A DNA stretch of 64,000 nucleotides, taken from positions 434,001-498,000 of the forward strand of contig NZ_BJYY01000013.1 in the NCBI RefSeq assembly GCF_007991755.1, given 5' to 3'. Source of the stretch: Cellulomonas aerilata (GTDB lineage Bacteria; Actinomycetota; Actinomycetes; Actinomycetales; Cellulomonadaceae). Numbering within the stretch: the first letter of the stretch is position 1; every line of letters starts with the position of its first letter. Positions 24,852-34,304 of the stretch are shown piece after piece. A program made the translations under genes and the position numbers. Under the pieces are notes generated by a model. That model was not told the DNA's origin, did not search any database, and saw only the letters and a list, made by a program, of their open reading frames with translations.

Positions 24852-26342
24852 GTGACCACTGCGCCGGCCCTGCGACGTCGGTGGCTGTTCGCCGACCAGC
24901 TCGGGCCGCACTTCCTCGACCACCCCGACCAGCCCGTGCTGCTCGTCGAGTCCCGCGCGGTGTTCCGGCGCCGGCGCTTCCACCGCCAGAAGGCGCACCT
25001 GGTGCTCTCGGCGCTGCGTCACCGCGCCGCCGAGCTGGGCGACCAGGCCGTGCTCGTCCGCGCGGACACCTACGCCGAGGCGCTCGCGCAGGTCGACGGG
25101 CCGCTCGACGTCTGCTCGCCCACCTCGCGCGGCGCCCTGGACTTCGTGGAGCGGCAGCCGGGGCTCGAGGTGCTCCCGCACCGCGGCTTCGTCACGGCGC
25201 GGGCGGATTTCGAGCGCTGGGCCGGTCACCAGCAGGGCGGGCTGCTGATGGAGAACTTCTACCGGACCGCCCGGCGCGTGCACGACGTGCTCATGGACGG
25301 CGACCGGCCCTCGGGCGGCCGGTGGAACTTCGACCACGAGAACCGCGAGCCGCCGCCGCGCACGCCGACGCTCGACGTCCCCGAGCCGTGGCTGGCGCAG
25401 GAGGACGAGATCGACGCGCAGGTGCGCCGCGACCTCGACCGCTGGGAGGCCGACGGCGACGCGCGGTTCGTCGGCGTCGACGGGCCGCGGCGCTTCGCCG
25501 TCACCCGCGCCGAGGCGGTGGCAGCGCTGGACCGGTTCATCGACCACCGGCTGCCCACGTTCGGCCGGTACGAGGACGCCATGCTCGCCGCCGACCCGTG
25601 GCTCTCGCACTCGATGCTCTCCGCCGCGATGAACCTCGGCCTCCTGGACCCCCGCGAGGCCGTGGAGCGCGCCGAGGACGCCTACCGGTCCGGCCGAGCG
25701 CCCATCGCCAGCGTCGAGGGGTACGTCCGGCAGCTCATGGGCTGGCGCGACTACGTCTGGCACGTCTACTGGCACACCGACCGGACCTACAAGCAGTCCA
25801 ACGCGCTCGAGGCGCACACCCCGCTGCCGGCGTGGTTCCGCGAGCTCGACGCCGACGCCGTCGAGGCGCGCTGCCTGCGCGACGTGCTCGGCCAGGTCCG
25901 TGACATGGCCTGGGTGCACCACATCCCGCGGCTGATGATCCTGGGCAACTGGGCGCTGCAGCGCGGCTACGACCCGGCCGAGCTCACCGACTGGTTCCAC
26001 GAGTGCTTCGTCGACGGCTACGAGTGGGTCATGCAGCCCAACGTCGTCGGGATGAGCCAGCACGCCGACGGCGGGTTCATGGCGACCAAGCCGTACGCGT
26101 CCGGCGGCGCCTACATCAACCGCATGTCCGACTACTGCGGCGGCTGCCGGTACCGGCCGGACGTCCGCGTCGGGGACGACGCCTGCCCCTACAGCGCCGG
26201 CTACTGGTGGTTCCTGGACCGCAACCGCGAGCGCCTCGCCCCCAACCGGCGGATGACCCAGCCCCTGAACGGCCTGGCGCGGCTGCGGGACCGCGAGGCG
26301 CTGGTCGAGCAGGAGAGGATGCGCGGCGCGGCGCCGCCGTGA
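24852..26342 (+). CDS. FeS-type (6-4) photolyase / cryptochrome-like protein
   Basis: A 496-residue flavoprotein of the FeS-BCP group, which repairs UV-induced (6-4) lesions using light, FAD and a 4Fe-4S cluster. The N-terminal domain begins RRRWLFADQLGPHFLDHPDQ, and the FAD region includes ASVEGYVRQLMGWRDYVWHV. HHIPRLMILGNWALQRGYDP and VVGMSQHADGGFMATKPYAS are typical. Four cysteines (CLRDVLG near 341, CGGC near 429-432, ACPY near 446) have the spacing of the cluster ligands in characterised members. The start is GTG. No other DNA-repair gene is adjacent. Confidence 0.92.
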   Translation: MTTAPALRRRWLFADQLGPHFLDHPDQPVLLVESRAVFRRRRFHRQKAHLVLSALRHRAAELGDQAVLVRADTYAEALAQVDGPLDVCSPTSRGALDFVERQPGLEVLPHRGFVTARADFERWAGHQQGGLLMENFYRTARRVHDVLMDGDRPSGGRWNFDHENREPPPRTPTLDVPEPWLAQEDEIDAQVRRDLDRWEADGDARFVGVDGPRRFAVTRAEAVAALDRFIDHRLPTFGRYEDAMLAADPWLSHSMLSAAMNLGLLDPREAVERAEDAYRSGRAPIASVEGYVRQLMGWRDYVWHVYWHTDRTYKQSNALEAHTPLPAWFRELDADAVEARCLRDVLGQVRDMAWVHHIPRLMILGNWALQRGYDPAELTDWFHECFVDGYEWVMQPNVVGMSQHADGGFMATKPYASGGAYINRMSDYCGGCRYRPDVRVGDDACPYSAGYWWFLDRNRERLAPNRRMTQPLNGLARLRDREALVEQERMRGAAPP

Positions 26343-26434
26343 GGGTGGGGACCACATGCTCACCGGTCTGCCGCCGTCCGGCGTGACCGTCGGGTCGACG
26401 AGCGCGCCCGGCCGTTTCGCCTCCCACCGACGAC

Positions 26435-26467
26435 GGTGGCGGTGGCGGTGGCGGTGGCGGTGGCGGT
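26435..26467 (+). repeat. Hexanucleotide repeat (GGTGGC)5
   Basis: Five perfect GGTGGC copies plus GGT in the 306-bp gap after the photolyase gene. The rest of the gap holds no gene I can support. Composition drops in GC from about 26.47 kb, marking the left edge of the defence-like insert. Confidence 0.9.
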
Positions 26468-26648
26468 CCGAGATTGCGCCTACCCGGTGTAAGGAGCGGA
26501 AAGTCGCGGACAATATGTTGCTCGCCGCATGCGTCGCCAAGAAGTGTTGGCGCGCCGATGCGCCTGACCCGGTTGTTGAGACGCGACGCGCTCCCAGGAT
26601 GGGCGATGCAGTTCCGCGCGACCTACGACGAACGTCTACCGTCGCACC

Positions 26649-28241
26649 ATGACAGACCCCGGCCATGTCTTCGTCGTCCGCGGACGACTCGAGAACCTCG
26701 ACCACGACGTCGTTGTCCTGCCGACCGACCGGAGATTTACGGTCACCCAGAGGTGGCGACCCGTACTGGACGCCGGACGAGCGAGTTCGGATGCCTCGTG
26801 GCGAAGTGCGACGCGTTCGCTGCAGCCCTCGCGATGGGAGTCGCGCCATTATGGGCGCGCATCCAGCGACCACACCCACTTGCTCCCTGTCAGCACGGTC
26901 TGGTTCGTCGACGTAGCTGATCGCAGCAGTGGTACGGCTCTGAAGGAGCAAGCCCGTCAGGCACTGGACCGGGTGCGCGAGACACTCGCGGACATAGCCG
27001 ACTCCGGCATTGGTCCGGCGAGCGGCAGACCACGACCGCTCGTCGCCCTGCCGACGCTCGGAGTAGGCGGAGGAGGTTTCGACCAGGTGCGAGGCTTCGT
27101 CGTCGATGGCCTTATCCGGGTCTGCGAGGAGGCGGTCGAGGCTGCCGAGATCGACGTCGTCATCGTCGCCGCAACGGCGTCCGATTACGCAGCCTTTCAG
27201 CAGCACCGGCGCGTGATCAGCGAACATCCGGTGCACATAGGAGTGGACGGATTGGAGCAGGCTCGTACGCTCGCCACGAAGGTGCGGGACGGCTCTATCG
27301 CTCTCTTCCTCGGTGCTGGCGTCAGCATGTCCGCCGGCCTGCCTTCGTGGGGTGGGCTCATCGAGGAACTGGCCGGCACCCATGCAACTGACGTTCTGTC
27401 TCTAGCATCGCCCCTCGATCAGGCCGAACTGTTGCAAGAGAGGTTGGGCAATCTCCAAGCGCAAGTCGCGGATCTCATCTCGGAAAAGCGCCGATACGGG
27501 TTGAATCACGCACTGCTCGCCGCACTCGGATGCCGTGAGGCGGTCACGACGAATTACGACCACCTCTACGAGCGGGCCATGGCGGACGCCGGGCAGCGGG
27601 TCGTACCCGTCCTCCCGTTCGAGAACCCCGCCCCCGAAGCACCATGGCTTCTGAAGATGCACGGCGACGTGGCGCACCCGCACTCGATCGTTCTGACTCG
27701 CTCCGACTTCGTCGGCTACCACGCGCGGTCAGGACCACTGGGCGCAGTTGTCCAGGCACTGCTGCTCACCAAGCACCTGCTTGTCGTCGGGGCATCGATG
27801 ACCGACGACAACTTCCTTCGCCTGGCACATGAGGTCTTGGCCTTCCGCGCAGCGAATCGTGGGGAGAACGGCGAGTCGTCACCGCTTGGCACGGTGCTCA
27901 CTCTGGACCCGCAACCGGTGAAGGCAGAGCTGTGGCGTAATCGATTCGACTACGTGGCGGCATCCGTACCGTCAGCCGACGACGGCGTGCTCGCCCGTCG
28001 CCTTGCCATCTTCCTGGATTCGATAGCGATGCACGCAGCGGAGCCACGCCACCTTGCAGACCCAAGATACGACTATCTGCTGGACGACGACGGCAGGGCG
28101 ATCGCAGAAGCCGCAAGGGAACTGGCCAAGGTCATCGACGCAAGGGCCGCAGGCGGCTGGGAAGCGTTGCGACGGACCCTGGAGCAGCACGGCCTTACAG
28201 CGCCCCGATTCGGCAAACCCCCGCAAGACGTGTCCGGCTGA
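26649..28241 (+). CDS. Macro-like domain fused to SIR2-like NADase domain (probable defence protein)
   Basis: A 530-residue protein. Residues ~1-195 look like a macro/ADP-ribose-binding fold (LPTLGVGGGGFDQVRGF, then IDVVIVAATASDYAAFQQHR). From ~220 there is a SIR2-like domain: LFLGAGVSMSAGLPSWGGLI (near 220-240), the Asn of TTNYDHLYERA (about 302), the His of LLKMHGDVAHPH (about 339) and LLVVGASMTDDNFLRLAHE. In anti-phage systems such domains destroy NAD after infection, and a macro domain in the same chain could sense or clear ADP-ribose species. TACCGT ends six bases before the ATG, so it is probably leaderless. It is convergent with an Mrr endonuclease gene. Confidence 0.8.
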   Translation: MTDPGHVFVVRGRLENLDHDVVVLPTDRRFTVTQRWRPVLDAGRASSDASWRSATRSLQPSRWESRHYGRASSDHTHLLPVSTVWFVDVADRSSGTALKEQARQALDRVRETLADIADSGIGPASGRPRPLVALPTLGVGGGGFDQVRGFVVDGLIRVCEEAVEAAEIDVVIVAATASDYAAFQQHRRVISEHPVHIGVDGLEQARTLATKVRDGSIALFLGAGVSMSAGLPSWGGLIEELAGTHATDVLSLASPLDQAELLQERLGNLQAQVADLISEKRRYGLNHALLAALGCREAVTTNYDHLYERAMADAGQRVVPVLPFENPAPEAPWLLKMHGDVAHPHSIVLTRSDFVGYHARSGPLGAVVQALLLTKHLLVVGASMTDDNFLRLAHEVLAFRAANRGENGESSPLGTVLTLDPQPVKAELWRNRFDYVAASVPSADDGVLARRLAIFLDSIAMHAAEPRHLADPRYDYLLDDDGRAIAEAARELAKVIDARAAGGWEALRRTLEQHGLTAPRFGKPPQDVSG

Positions 28242-28311
28242 CCACCACGTACTCGCATGGACAGTACAACGCTGCGGTTCGGACAACACCGAGCATCGCT
28301 GCCCCCGGCCG

Positions 28312-29241
28312 CTACTCGAAGAAGTCCTCATCGATCTCGACGACGTCGTAGGTCTTACTGACCTGCACTCCCACACGGTACTTGATCATAAGGTCAGTTA
28401 GCCTGGTGCCGTCGATGAGGACAATGCGCGTGGGGATAGACCGGGCGTACTCGCGGGCACCTGGAGTGAACGAACTGGATGTGATGAAGACGCCGCGGCT
28501 TGCACCAAATCCGTGCAACGCGCCGATGAATGCCTGGATCGCCTCGCGGCCGACGTTATTGCCCTCCGCGTACCGCTTGGCCTGGACATAGATCTGATCC
28601 AGTCCCAGCGCGTCCTGGTCGATTACACCGTCGACACCGCCGTCGCCACTTCCGCCGATCGGGCGTCCACGCTGCTCGCTACCCCCGTAGCCCATGGCAA
28701 GGAGGACGTCGATCACGGCCTGCTCGAAAAACGCCGGCGGTTGCTCTCTCAGTCGCGCCAGAAGTTCAGCTGCGACCTCTGCCTGGACCCTGGCAACGCC
28801 GTGGTCGATCTGTTCGATCGGGTCGACCTCAGCCTCCACCTCATCGAGCACTACAGACGAACCCGCCCGCGGCAAGCGGGCCTTCTTCGGCCAGAACGGA
28901 GCAAAGAGCCGATTCGCCTCCGCGAAGTCGCTCAGACCCTCGGGATGCACTGCAAGCCACGACCGGCCCGCATCGGTGATCCGATAGTGCGCCCGTGAGG
29001 CTCGTTCGATGAAGCCCGCCTTGTTCAGGTGCGTGATCGCCCAACCTACGCGCCCTTCCGCGCGCGGGCCGCCGGAGTCCAGTGCCTCCGCCTTCGCGTC
29101 CTCACTCAGGCCGGCTGCGTCCAGCGCACGTTCCTTCAGCTCACGGCGCGACACCGTGTGTCCGTCCGAGAGCACGCGGAGAACCGGAGCGACGAAGGCT
29201 GGCCATATGGGGACCACAGAGGTGGCGATTTCCGTGCTCAT
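28312..29241 (-). CDS. mrr: Mrr-like type IV restriction endonuclease
   Basis: A 309-residue nuclease with the two Mrr domains. The N-terminal winged helix (VSRRELKERALDAAGLSEDA; GRVGWAITHLNKAGFIERAS) is followed by the catalytic domain PAFFEQAVIDVLLAMGYGG, GGSGDGGVDGVIDQD and IYVQAKRYAEGNNVGREAIQ. The Asp of DGVID and QAK form the PD-(D/Q)xK centre. Relatives cut methylated foreign DNA. A strong GGAGGAG precedes the ATG. It faces the macro-SIR2 gene tail to tail with 70 bp between stops; both have lower GC than the flanks, so they likely arrived together. Confidence 0.92.
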   Translation of the reverse strand: MSTEIATSVVPIWPAFVAPVLRVLSDGHTVSRRELKERALDAAGLSEDAKAEALDSGGPRAEGRVGWAITHLNKAGFIERASRAHYRITDAGRSWLAVHPEGLSDFAEANRLFAPFWPKKARLPRAGSSVVLDEVEAEVDPIEQIDHGVARVQAEVAAELLARLREQPPAFFEQAVIDVLLAMGYGGSEQRGRPIGGSGDGGVDGVIDQDALGLDQIYVQAKRYAEGNNVGREAIQAFIGALHGFGASRGVFITSSSFTPGAREYARSIPTRIVLIDGTRLTDLMIKYRVGVQVSKTYDVVEIDEDFFE

Positions 29242-29535
29242 GTTCTCCTCCGGTAGCGCACTGCTGTTGGAGTCGAGCGAGGGGGTCGGTCATCCGAACC
29301 GGCGCGCTCGACCGCCGCACGATGGCAGTGATCGACGCCTCAGCCTATACATGCGGGCCTCGACTGGAGCGGACCAATTCGTCGATCGCTGGAGCCGATC
29401 GTGCCTCCGGTGACACGTCAACTCAGACGTCTTGGTCACCGCAGTGACGCACGAGGTCAAGAATGCAGAGGACGAAGGGACCATCAGCAATGCGCTACTC
29501 ACATGTCGGAGTACTCAGTGTGATACGACCGCCGA

Positions 29536-30825
29536 TTACATCGGCGCGCTCCCGGGGACCTCGCCGCGCACGTGGCGGCGCTCGATCCCGGCGGTGGAGC
29601 GCACCCCGAGCAGCTGCATGCCGCGGGTGTACTCCGACTCGAGGATCTCCACGGCCCGCTCCACGCCGCGCTCGCCGCCCGCCATGATCCCGTACAGGTA
29701 GGCACGCCCGACCATGACGGCGTCCGCGCCCAGCGCGACGGCGGCGACGACGTCCTGGCCGTGCATGACCCCGCTGTCGAGCAGGACGGTCGCCTCCGGC
29801 CCGACGGCCGCGCGGACGGACGGCAGCACGTCGAGCGTCGCCGGGGTCCGGTCGAGCTGCCGTCCGCCGTGGTTGGAGACCACCACGCCGTCGGCGCCCA
29901 GCGCCATGACCTGCCGCGCGTCGGCCGGGTTGAGGATGCCCTTGACCAGGATGTGGCCGTTCCAGTGCTCCCGCAGCCAGGACAGGTGCTCGAAGCTCAG
30001 GCCGGGCTCGAACAGCACCCGCGCGACGTCGGCGGAGGTCCCGGGGAAGTCGCGCATCGACGCGAACCCGACCGGGGGCGTCGTCAGCTTGTTCGTCCAC
30101 CACGCCGGGTAGCGGGCCATGTTGAGGAACGTCCGGGGCGTCAGGGTGGCCGGGATGGTGAGCCCGTTGCGCACGTCCTTCAGGCGCGAGCCGGCCACAG
30201 AGGTGTCGACGGTCAGGACGAGCGTGGAGAAGCCGGCCGCCGCCGCCCGGTCGACCAGCTCGCGGTTCAGGTCCGTGTCGTTGGTCAGGTAGAGCTGGAA
30301 CCAGTTCTGGCCGCCCGGCGCGGCCCGCTGGACGTCCTCGACGGTCGACGTCCCGACGGTCGACAGGGTGTACGGGATCCCGTGCCGCTGGGCGACCCGG
30401 GCGACGGCGACCTCGCCGTGGTGGTGCATCATCCGCGTGTACCCGGTGGGGGCGAACACCAGCGGCAGCGCGACGTGCTGCCCGAGCAGGACCGTCGAGG
30501 TGTCCGGGTCGGCGACCGAGCGCAGGCTGTCGGGCACGAAGACGACGTCCTCGAACGCCTGCCGGTTGCGGCGGGCGGTCACCTCGGCCTCCGCGGCCCC
30601 GTCGACGTAGTCGAAGACCGACCGCGGCGTCGTGGTCCGGGCGACGCGTCGCAGGTCGTCGATGCTGAGCGACCGGCTGAGCCGGCGTTCCACCGGGTCC
30701 AGCACCGGTCGGCGGAACCGCACGAGATCCCCCAGCTCCGACACCTTCGGCAGCTGGCGGCCGGTCACCGCTCCGCTCGTGCCGCGCCCCTCGCCGACGA
30801 CCGGGCTGTCGGGGACCGACCCCAT
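29536..30825 (-). CDS. lldD: FMN-dependent alpha-hydroxy-acid dehydrogenase (lactate dehydrogenase-like)
   Basis: A 429-residue TIM-barrel flavoenzyme oxidising L-2-hydroxy acids, most often L-lactate to pyruvate. Motifs: FDYVDGAAEAEVTARRNRQAF, VFAPTGYTRMMHHHGEVAVA, the active-site cluster DGVVVSNHGGRQLDRTPA with catalytic His, and the FMN-phosphate segment LLDSGVMHGQDVVAAVALGA. GAGGGAG precedes ATG 30825. The gene is monocistronic, and the flanking region to the divergent small membrane protein (30826-31125) should hold both promoters. The exact acid is inferred from the family. Confidence 0.88.
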   Translation of the reverse strand: MGSVPDSPVVGEGRGTSGAVTGRQLPKVSELGDLVRFRRPVLDPVERRLSRSLSIDDLRRVARTTTPRSVFDYVDGAAEAEVTARRNRQAFEDVVFVPDSLRSVADPDTSTVLLGQHVALPLVFAPTGYTRMMHHHGEVAVARVAQRHGIPYTLSTVGTSTVEDVQRAAPGGQNWFQLYLTNDTDLNRELVDRAAAAGFSTLVLTVDTSVAGSRLKDVRNGLTIPATLTPRTFLNMARYPAWWTNKLTTPPVGFASMRDFPGTSADVARVLFEPGLSFEHLSWLREHWNGHILVKGILNPADARQVMALGADGVVVSNHGGRQLDRTPATLDVLPSVRAAVGPEATVLLDSGVMHGQDVVAAVALGADAVMVGRAYLYGIMAGGERGVERAVEILESEYTRGMQLLGVRSTAGIERRHVRGEVPGSAPM

Positions 30826-31125
30826 GCGAGCTCCCTCACCTCGTGGACGTCACCGCCCTGGACGTCACCGCTCCGTGCCGCCGGCTCGGTCGCGGGGGTG
30901 ACCGCGGACTGCCGCGCCGCCGGACCGGGTCCCATGATGTGGCCCGGACGACCGCGGTGCACGGCCCGGCACGCCGTCGGCGGCGACGCACGGGTCCGTC
31001 GCGTCCCGTGCCCTTGTCCGGCCAGGCCCACGGGAGTAGACCCGGACCCTGGACGGACCTCGCCCGCAGGACGCGCTGCTCAGTGGCGGGAGCGAGGCTC
31101 GTGCCTGCGTCGAGGGAGCGTGGTG

Positions 31126-31473
31126 GTGACCGTGAGCGAGCTCGGCGGCCCGCACCCCCCGCGGGCGGTGCGACCGGGGCGGCCGGCGCGACCGGGGCGG
31201 CTCGTCGTCGGCGTCGTGCTCGGCATCGTGGCGGTGCTGGTCGCCCAGTCCGTCCTCTTCTTCGCCCTGTCCGGCCACCCGGCCTTCGCCGCGTCCCCCG
31301 CGTTGCTGTACGTCAGCCTGCTGCTCCCCGGCGTGCCGGCGGCGGGGCTGCTGCCGAGCGCCCGCGTCCGCCGCGCGGCGGCCGGCCTCGTGCTGGGCCT
31401 CGCCTGGGGCGCCATCGCGACGGCCGCGGTCACCGCCGTCCTCACCGCCGTCGCCCTGGCGGTGCTCCGCTGA
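31126..31473 (+). CDS. Small integral membrane protein
   Basis: A 115-residue protein with a ~25-residue Arg/Pro-rich N-terminus and three hydrophobic helices (LVVGVVLGIVAVLVAQSVLF, LLYVSLLLPGVPAAGLL, GLAWGAIATAAVTAVLTAV). GAGGGAG at 31112-31118 best fits the third of several adjacent GTG codons (31126); GTG 31120, 31123 and 31132 remain possible. I recognise no family and infer no function. Confidence 0.65.
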   Translation: MTVSELGGPHPPRAVRPGRPARPGRLVVGVVLGIVAVLVAQSVLFFALSGHPAFAASPALLYVSLLLPGVPAAGLLPSARVRRAAAGLVLGLAWGAIATAAVTAVLTAVALAVLR

Positions 31474-31574
31474 CGTGACCCTCCACCCCGTCTGGGGCAC
31501 GGGCAGGCACACGCGAGCCGCGCCGCCGGACCGGTGCACGCTCGCGCACCGGCCCGGCGTCCCCGGTGAGCGCC

Positions 31575-33983
31575 CTAGTCGCAGGTCACCGGCTCGACGG
31601 CGGGATCGGCCTCGGCGTCGACCTCGCCGCCCCAGCGGGCCAGGTTGTTGCTCGGGACCTGACCGGCCGAGGTGAAGGCCCCGCCGACCCAGAGCCCGTC
31701 CGTCGGGACGGCCAGCGCCCTGCCGACGACGTACCCGTCGTCGTCGGGTCCGCCGAGCCCGTCGGCGGGCGCCTCGCCCACCGGCCACCAGGTGCCGGTC
31801 GCCCGCTCCAGCCGGGCGACCCGTCGGGCGGGCGTGCCGCCGACGGTGGTGAACTCCCCGGCGGCGAGCAGGTCGTCGCCGTCGGCTGCGAGCGCGTACA
31901 CCTGCGCGTCGCAGTCGCCCAGCGGCTCCCACTCCCCCGTGGTCGAGAAGTGCCACACCGCGAGGTTGGCGGCGGGGAAGCCGGGGCTCTGCGGGGTCGC
32001 CGCGCGCAGGATGCCGGCCTGGTCGAACCACCCCCCGACGTGCAGGTCGCCGCCGACGACCTCCAGGGCGCGGACCCAGCCGGCGGCGCCGTAGCGGCTG
32101 ACGCCCGGCAGGACGAAGTAGCCGGACAGCACGTCCGCGGGGTCCTGCGGGGCGGCGGTGTCGAACATCGTCAGGCCGTGCAGACCCTCGACGATCTTCG
32201 CGCCGAGGTGGTTGAACCCGTTGAACCAGCCGCCCACGACGAGGTACCGGTCCCCGATCACCGCCAGCGCGTTGACGGCGTGGTCGTACAGCGGACCACC
32301 GCCGACCGCGCCCCACGCCTGGGTCTGCGGGTCCCAGACGGCGAGGCCGCCCACGAGCAGGCCGCCCGCGAGGGCGAACTCGCCGCCCGCGTAGAGGCGG
32401 CCACCCAGGACGGCGAGCGCGTGCACGTCACCGTCGGTGCCGTCCCCCAGCGGCGACCACCGCGCGCCGTCCCACCGGGCGACGTTCGCCGCGGGGACGC
32501 CGCCGGCGGAGCTGAACGAGCCCGCGGCGTAGACGTCGTCGCCGAGGCGCGCCAGCGCGAAGACCTGGCCGTGACCGACGTCGGCCGCCACACCGCCGGC
32601 GAGGTCGTCCCAGGCCGTGCCGCTCCAGCGCCCGACGGAGCCGAGCCGCACGGCACCCGCCTGGTCGAACAGGCCGCCCGCGATCACGCCGTCGCCGTCG
32701 ACGAGCAGCGACTGCACCTCGCCGCCGCTGAAGTAGCCGGAGTGGGGACCCTGGCCGAGCATTGTCCAGCCCGCCAGGCTCCAGATGCCCAGGTGCTGCA
32801 CCCGCAGCGGTCCGGCGTTGTCGAAGTCGCCGCCGACGAGCACGCCGGACTCATCCGCGCCGTGCGGCGTCAGCGTGCGCACGACGTTGTCGAGCTCCTG
32901 CGGCACGCTCCAGGACGTCCCGTCGTGGACGACCCAGTGCTGGGCCTCGAGCGGCCCGACGGAGGTGAACGACCCGCCGAGGTGGAGCCGGCCGCCGGCG
33001 AAGGCGAGCGCGTGCACCGTCGCGTACTTGCCGCCGTAGTGGGTGACGTCCCCCAGACCCTCGAACCGTGCCTCCGTCGCCGTGTCCCGCAGGACCGCGA
33101 CGTTCCACGCGGGAACTCCCCCGGCGGAGGTGAAGGACCCGCCCACGGCCACGTCCCCCGTCGCGGGGTCGACCGCGAGCGCGTGCACGGTGCCCTTGAA
33201 CTCCTCGTCGCTGACGCCGGGGCCGTACGTCCGCCACGCGGGTGCGCCGGTGTCGAGCGTGCTCGTGTCGAGGGTGGCGAAGGAGTTCGTCACCTGGCCG
33301 GCGACGCTGTCGAAGCTGCCGCCGACGTGCAGCGCCGTCCCCGACAGCGCCAGTGCCCGGACGGTGCCGGGGTCCGTCATGTCGGCCGTCCCGGCCCGCA
33401 GGACGCCACCGCCGAGGTCCGACCACTCCCCCGTGGCGAGGTCCAGCGCGGCGAGGCTGCGCACGTCCCGGTCGCCGGCGCGGGCGAACGTCCCACCGAC
33501 GTAGAGCCGCGTCCCGTCGCTCGCGAGCGCCAGGACCGAGCACTCGTACTCGGCCTCGGGATGGGTGATCCCGCCGCCGACGGCGGACCACGCCGTCCCG
33601 TCCCAGCGGGCGAGCCGGGCCGCGGGCACGCCGCCGGCCGTCGTGAAGTCGCCGCCGGCGTAGACCGCGTCGCCGGCGAGGGCAACCGCGCGCACCGGAC
33701 CGTCGAGGCCGGACCCGAGGGCCTGCCACCCGGTGCCGTCCCACAGGGCGATGCGGGCGAAGGTGTCGTTGGCCATGCCCGCGGTGCCGTAGGTGAAGTC
33801 GCCGCCGACGACCACGCGTTCCCCCGCGACGGCGGTGGCGAGAACGGTCGGTCCGACAACGGGGCTGGCCAGGCGCGGTAGCCACCGCCCGCCCCGCGCG
33901 GCGGGACGGGGCGTGACCGGGGGCGCCGTCGGGACGGGGAGCGGCGTGCCGGGGGCGAGCACGGACAGGTCCACGGAGGTCAT
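31575..33983 (-). CDS. Long beta-propeller repeat protein
   Basis: An 802-residue protein from ATG 33983 (AGGAG upstream) built of about fourteen repeats of ~50 residues. Each has a core such as VYAGGDFTTAGGVPAARLAR, then WDGTAWSAVGGGI, the pattern of kelch/delta-60-type propellers. It probably folds as two seven-bladed propellers. No signal peptide or membrane helix is seen at this start, although related repeat proteins are usually exported; the frame is open upstream to 34154 without a convincing signal either. A binding or scaffold role is likely. The partner is unknown. Confidence 0.75.
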   Translation of the reverse strand: MTSVDLSVLAPGTPLPVPTAPPVTPRPAARGGRWLPRLASPVVGPTVLATAVAGERVVVGGDFTYGTAGMANDTFARIALWDGTGWQALGSGLDGPVRAVALAGDAVYAGGDFTTAGGVPAARLARWDGTAWSAVGGGITHPEAEYECSVLALASDGTRLYVGGTFARAGDRDVRSLAALDLATGEWSDLGGGVLRAGTADMTDPGTVRALALSGTALHVGGSFDSVAGQVTNSFATLDTSTLDTGAPAWRTYGPGVSDEEFKGTVHALAVDPATGDVAVGGSFTSAGGVPAWNVAVLRDTATEARFEGLGDVTHYGGKYATVHALAFAGGRLHLGGSFTSVGPLEAQHWVVHDGTSWSVPQELDNVVRTLTPHGADESGVLVGGDFDNAGPLRVQHLGIWSLAGWTMLGQGPHSGYFSGGEVQSLLVDGDGVIAGGLFDQAGAVRLGSVGRWSGTAWDDLAGGVAADVGHGQVFALARLGDDVYAAGSFSSAGGVPAANVARWDGARWSPLGDGTDGDVHALAVLGGRLYAGGEFALAGGLLVGGLAVWDPQTQAWGAVGGGPLYDHAVNALAVIGDRYLVVGGWFNGFNHLGAKIVEGLHGLTMFDTAAPQDPADVLSGYFVLPGVSRYGAAGWVRALEVVGGDLHVGGWFDQAGILRAATPQSPGFPAANLAVWHFSTTGEWEPLGDCDAQVYALAADGDDLLAAGEFTTVGGTPARRVARLERATGTWWPVGEAPADGLGGPDDDGYVVGRALAVPTDGLWVGGAFTSAGQVPSNNLARWGGEVDAEADPAVEPVTCD

Positions 33984-34304
33984 CGGCTCTCCTGCGACGT
34001 GGGGGACGGACGCCGCCGAGCCTGGCAGAGGGCGGGACCCTTGACCCGAGGTTTCGCGCGGAAGATGTGGCGATCGGCGGACGCGCGGATCTGGTGCTCG
34101 CACGAGAGCCCGGCTCCCTCGTGCGGACGACTGACCTCCTCCGGACCATGTCACGACCGATGGGACGAGGGACGACGCCGTCGTCGCCCAGCCGGAGGAG
34201 CGTCGATCCGACCCGCCGTCGGGAGCCCCCGGCTCGCGCTCGAGCCGACGTGGGGCTCGGCGGGACGGGCGCCCCGGGCCCGACCTCGGCGCACCAGTCA
34301 GACG

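Noticed and set aside
26435-26467. GGTGGC repeats considered as part of a Gly-rich coding region
   Set aside because: Frames through it have no start with a ribosome site and no continuing protein character. It is a simple intergenic repeat.
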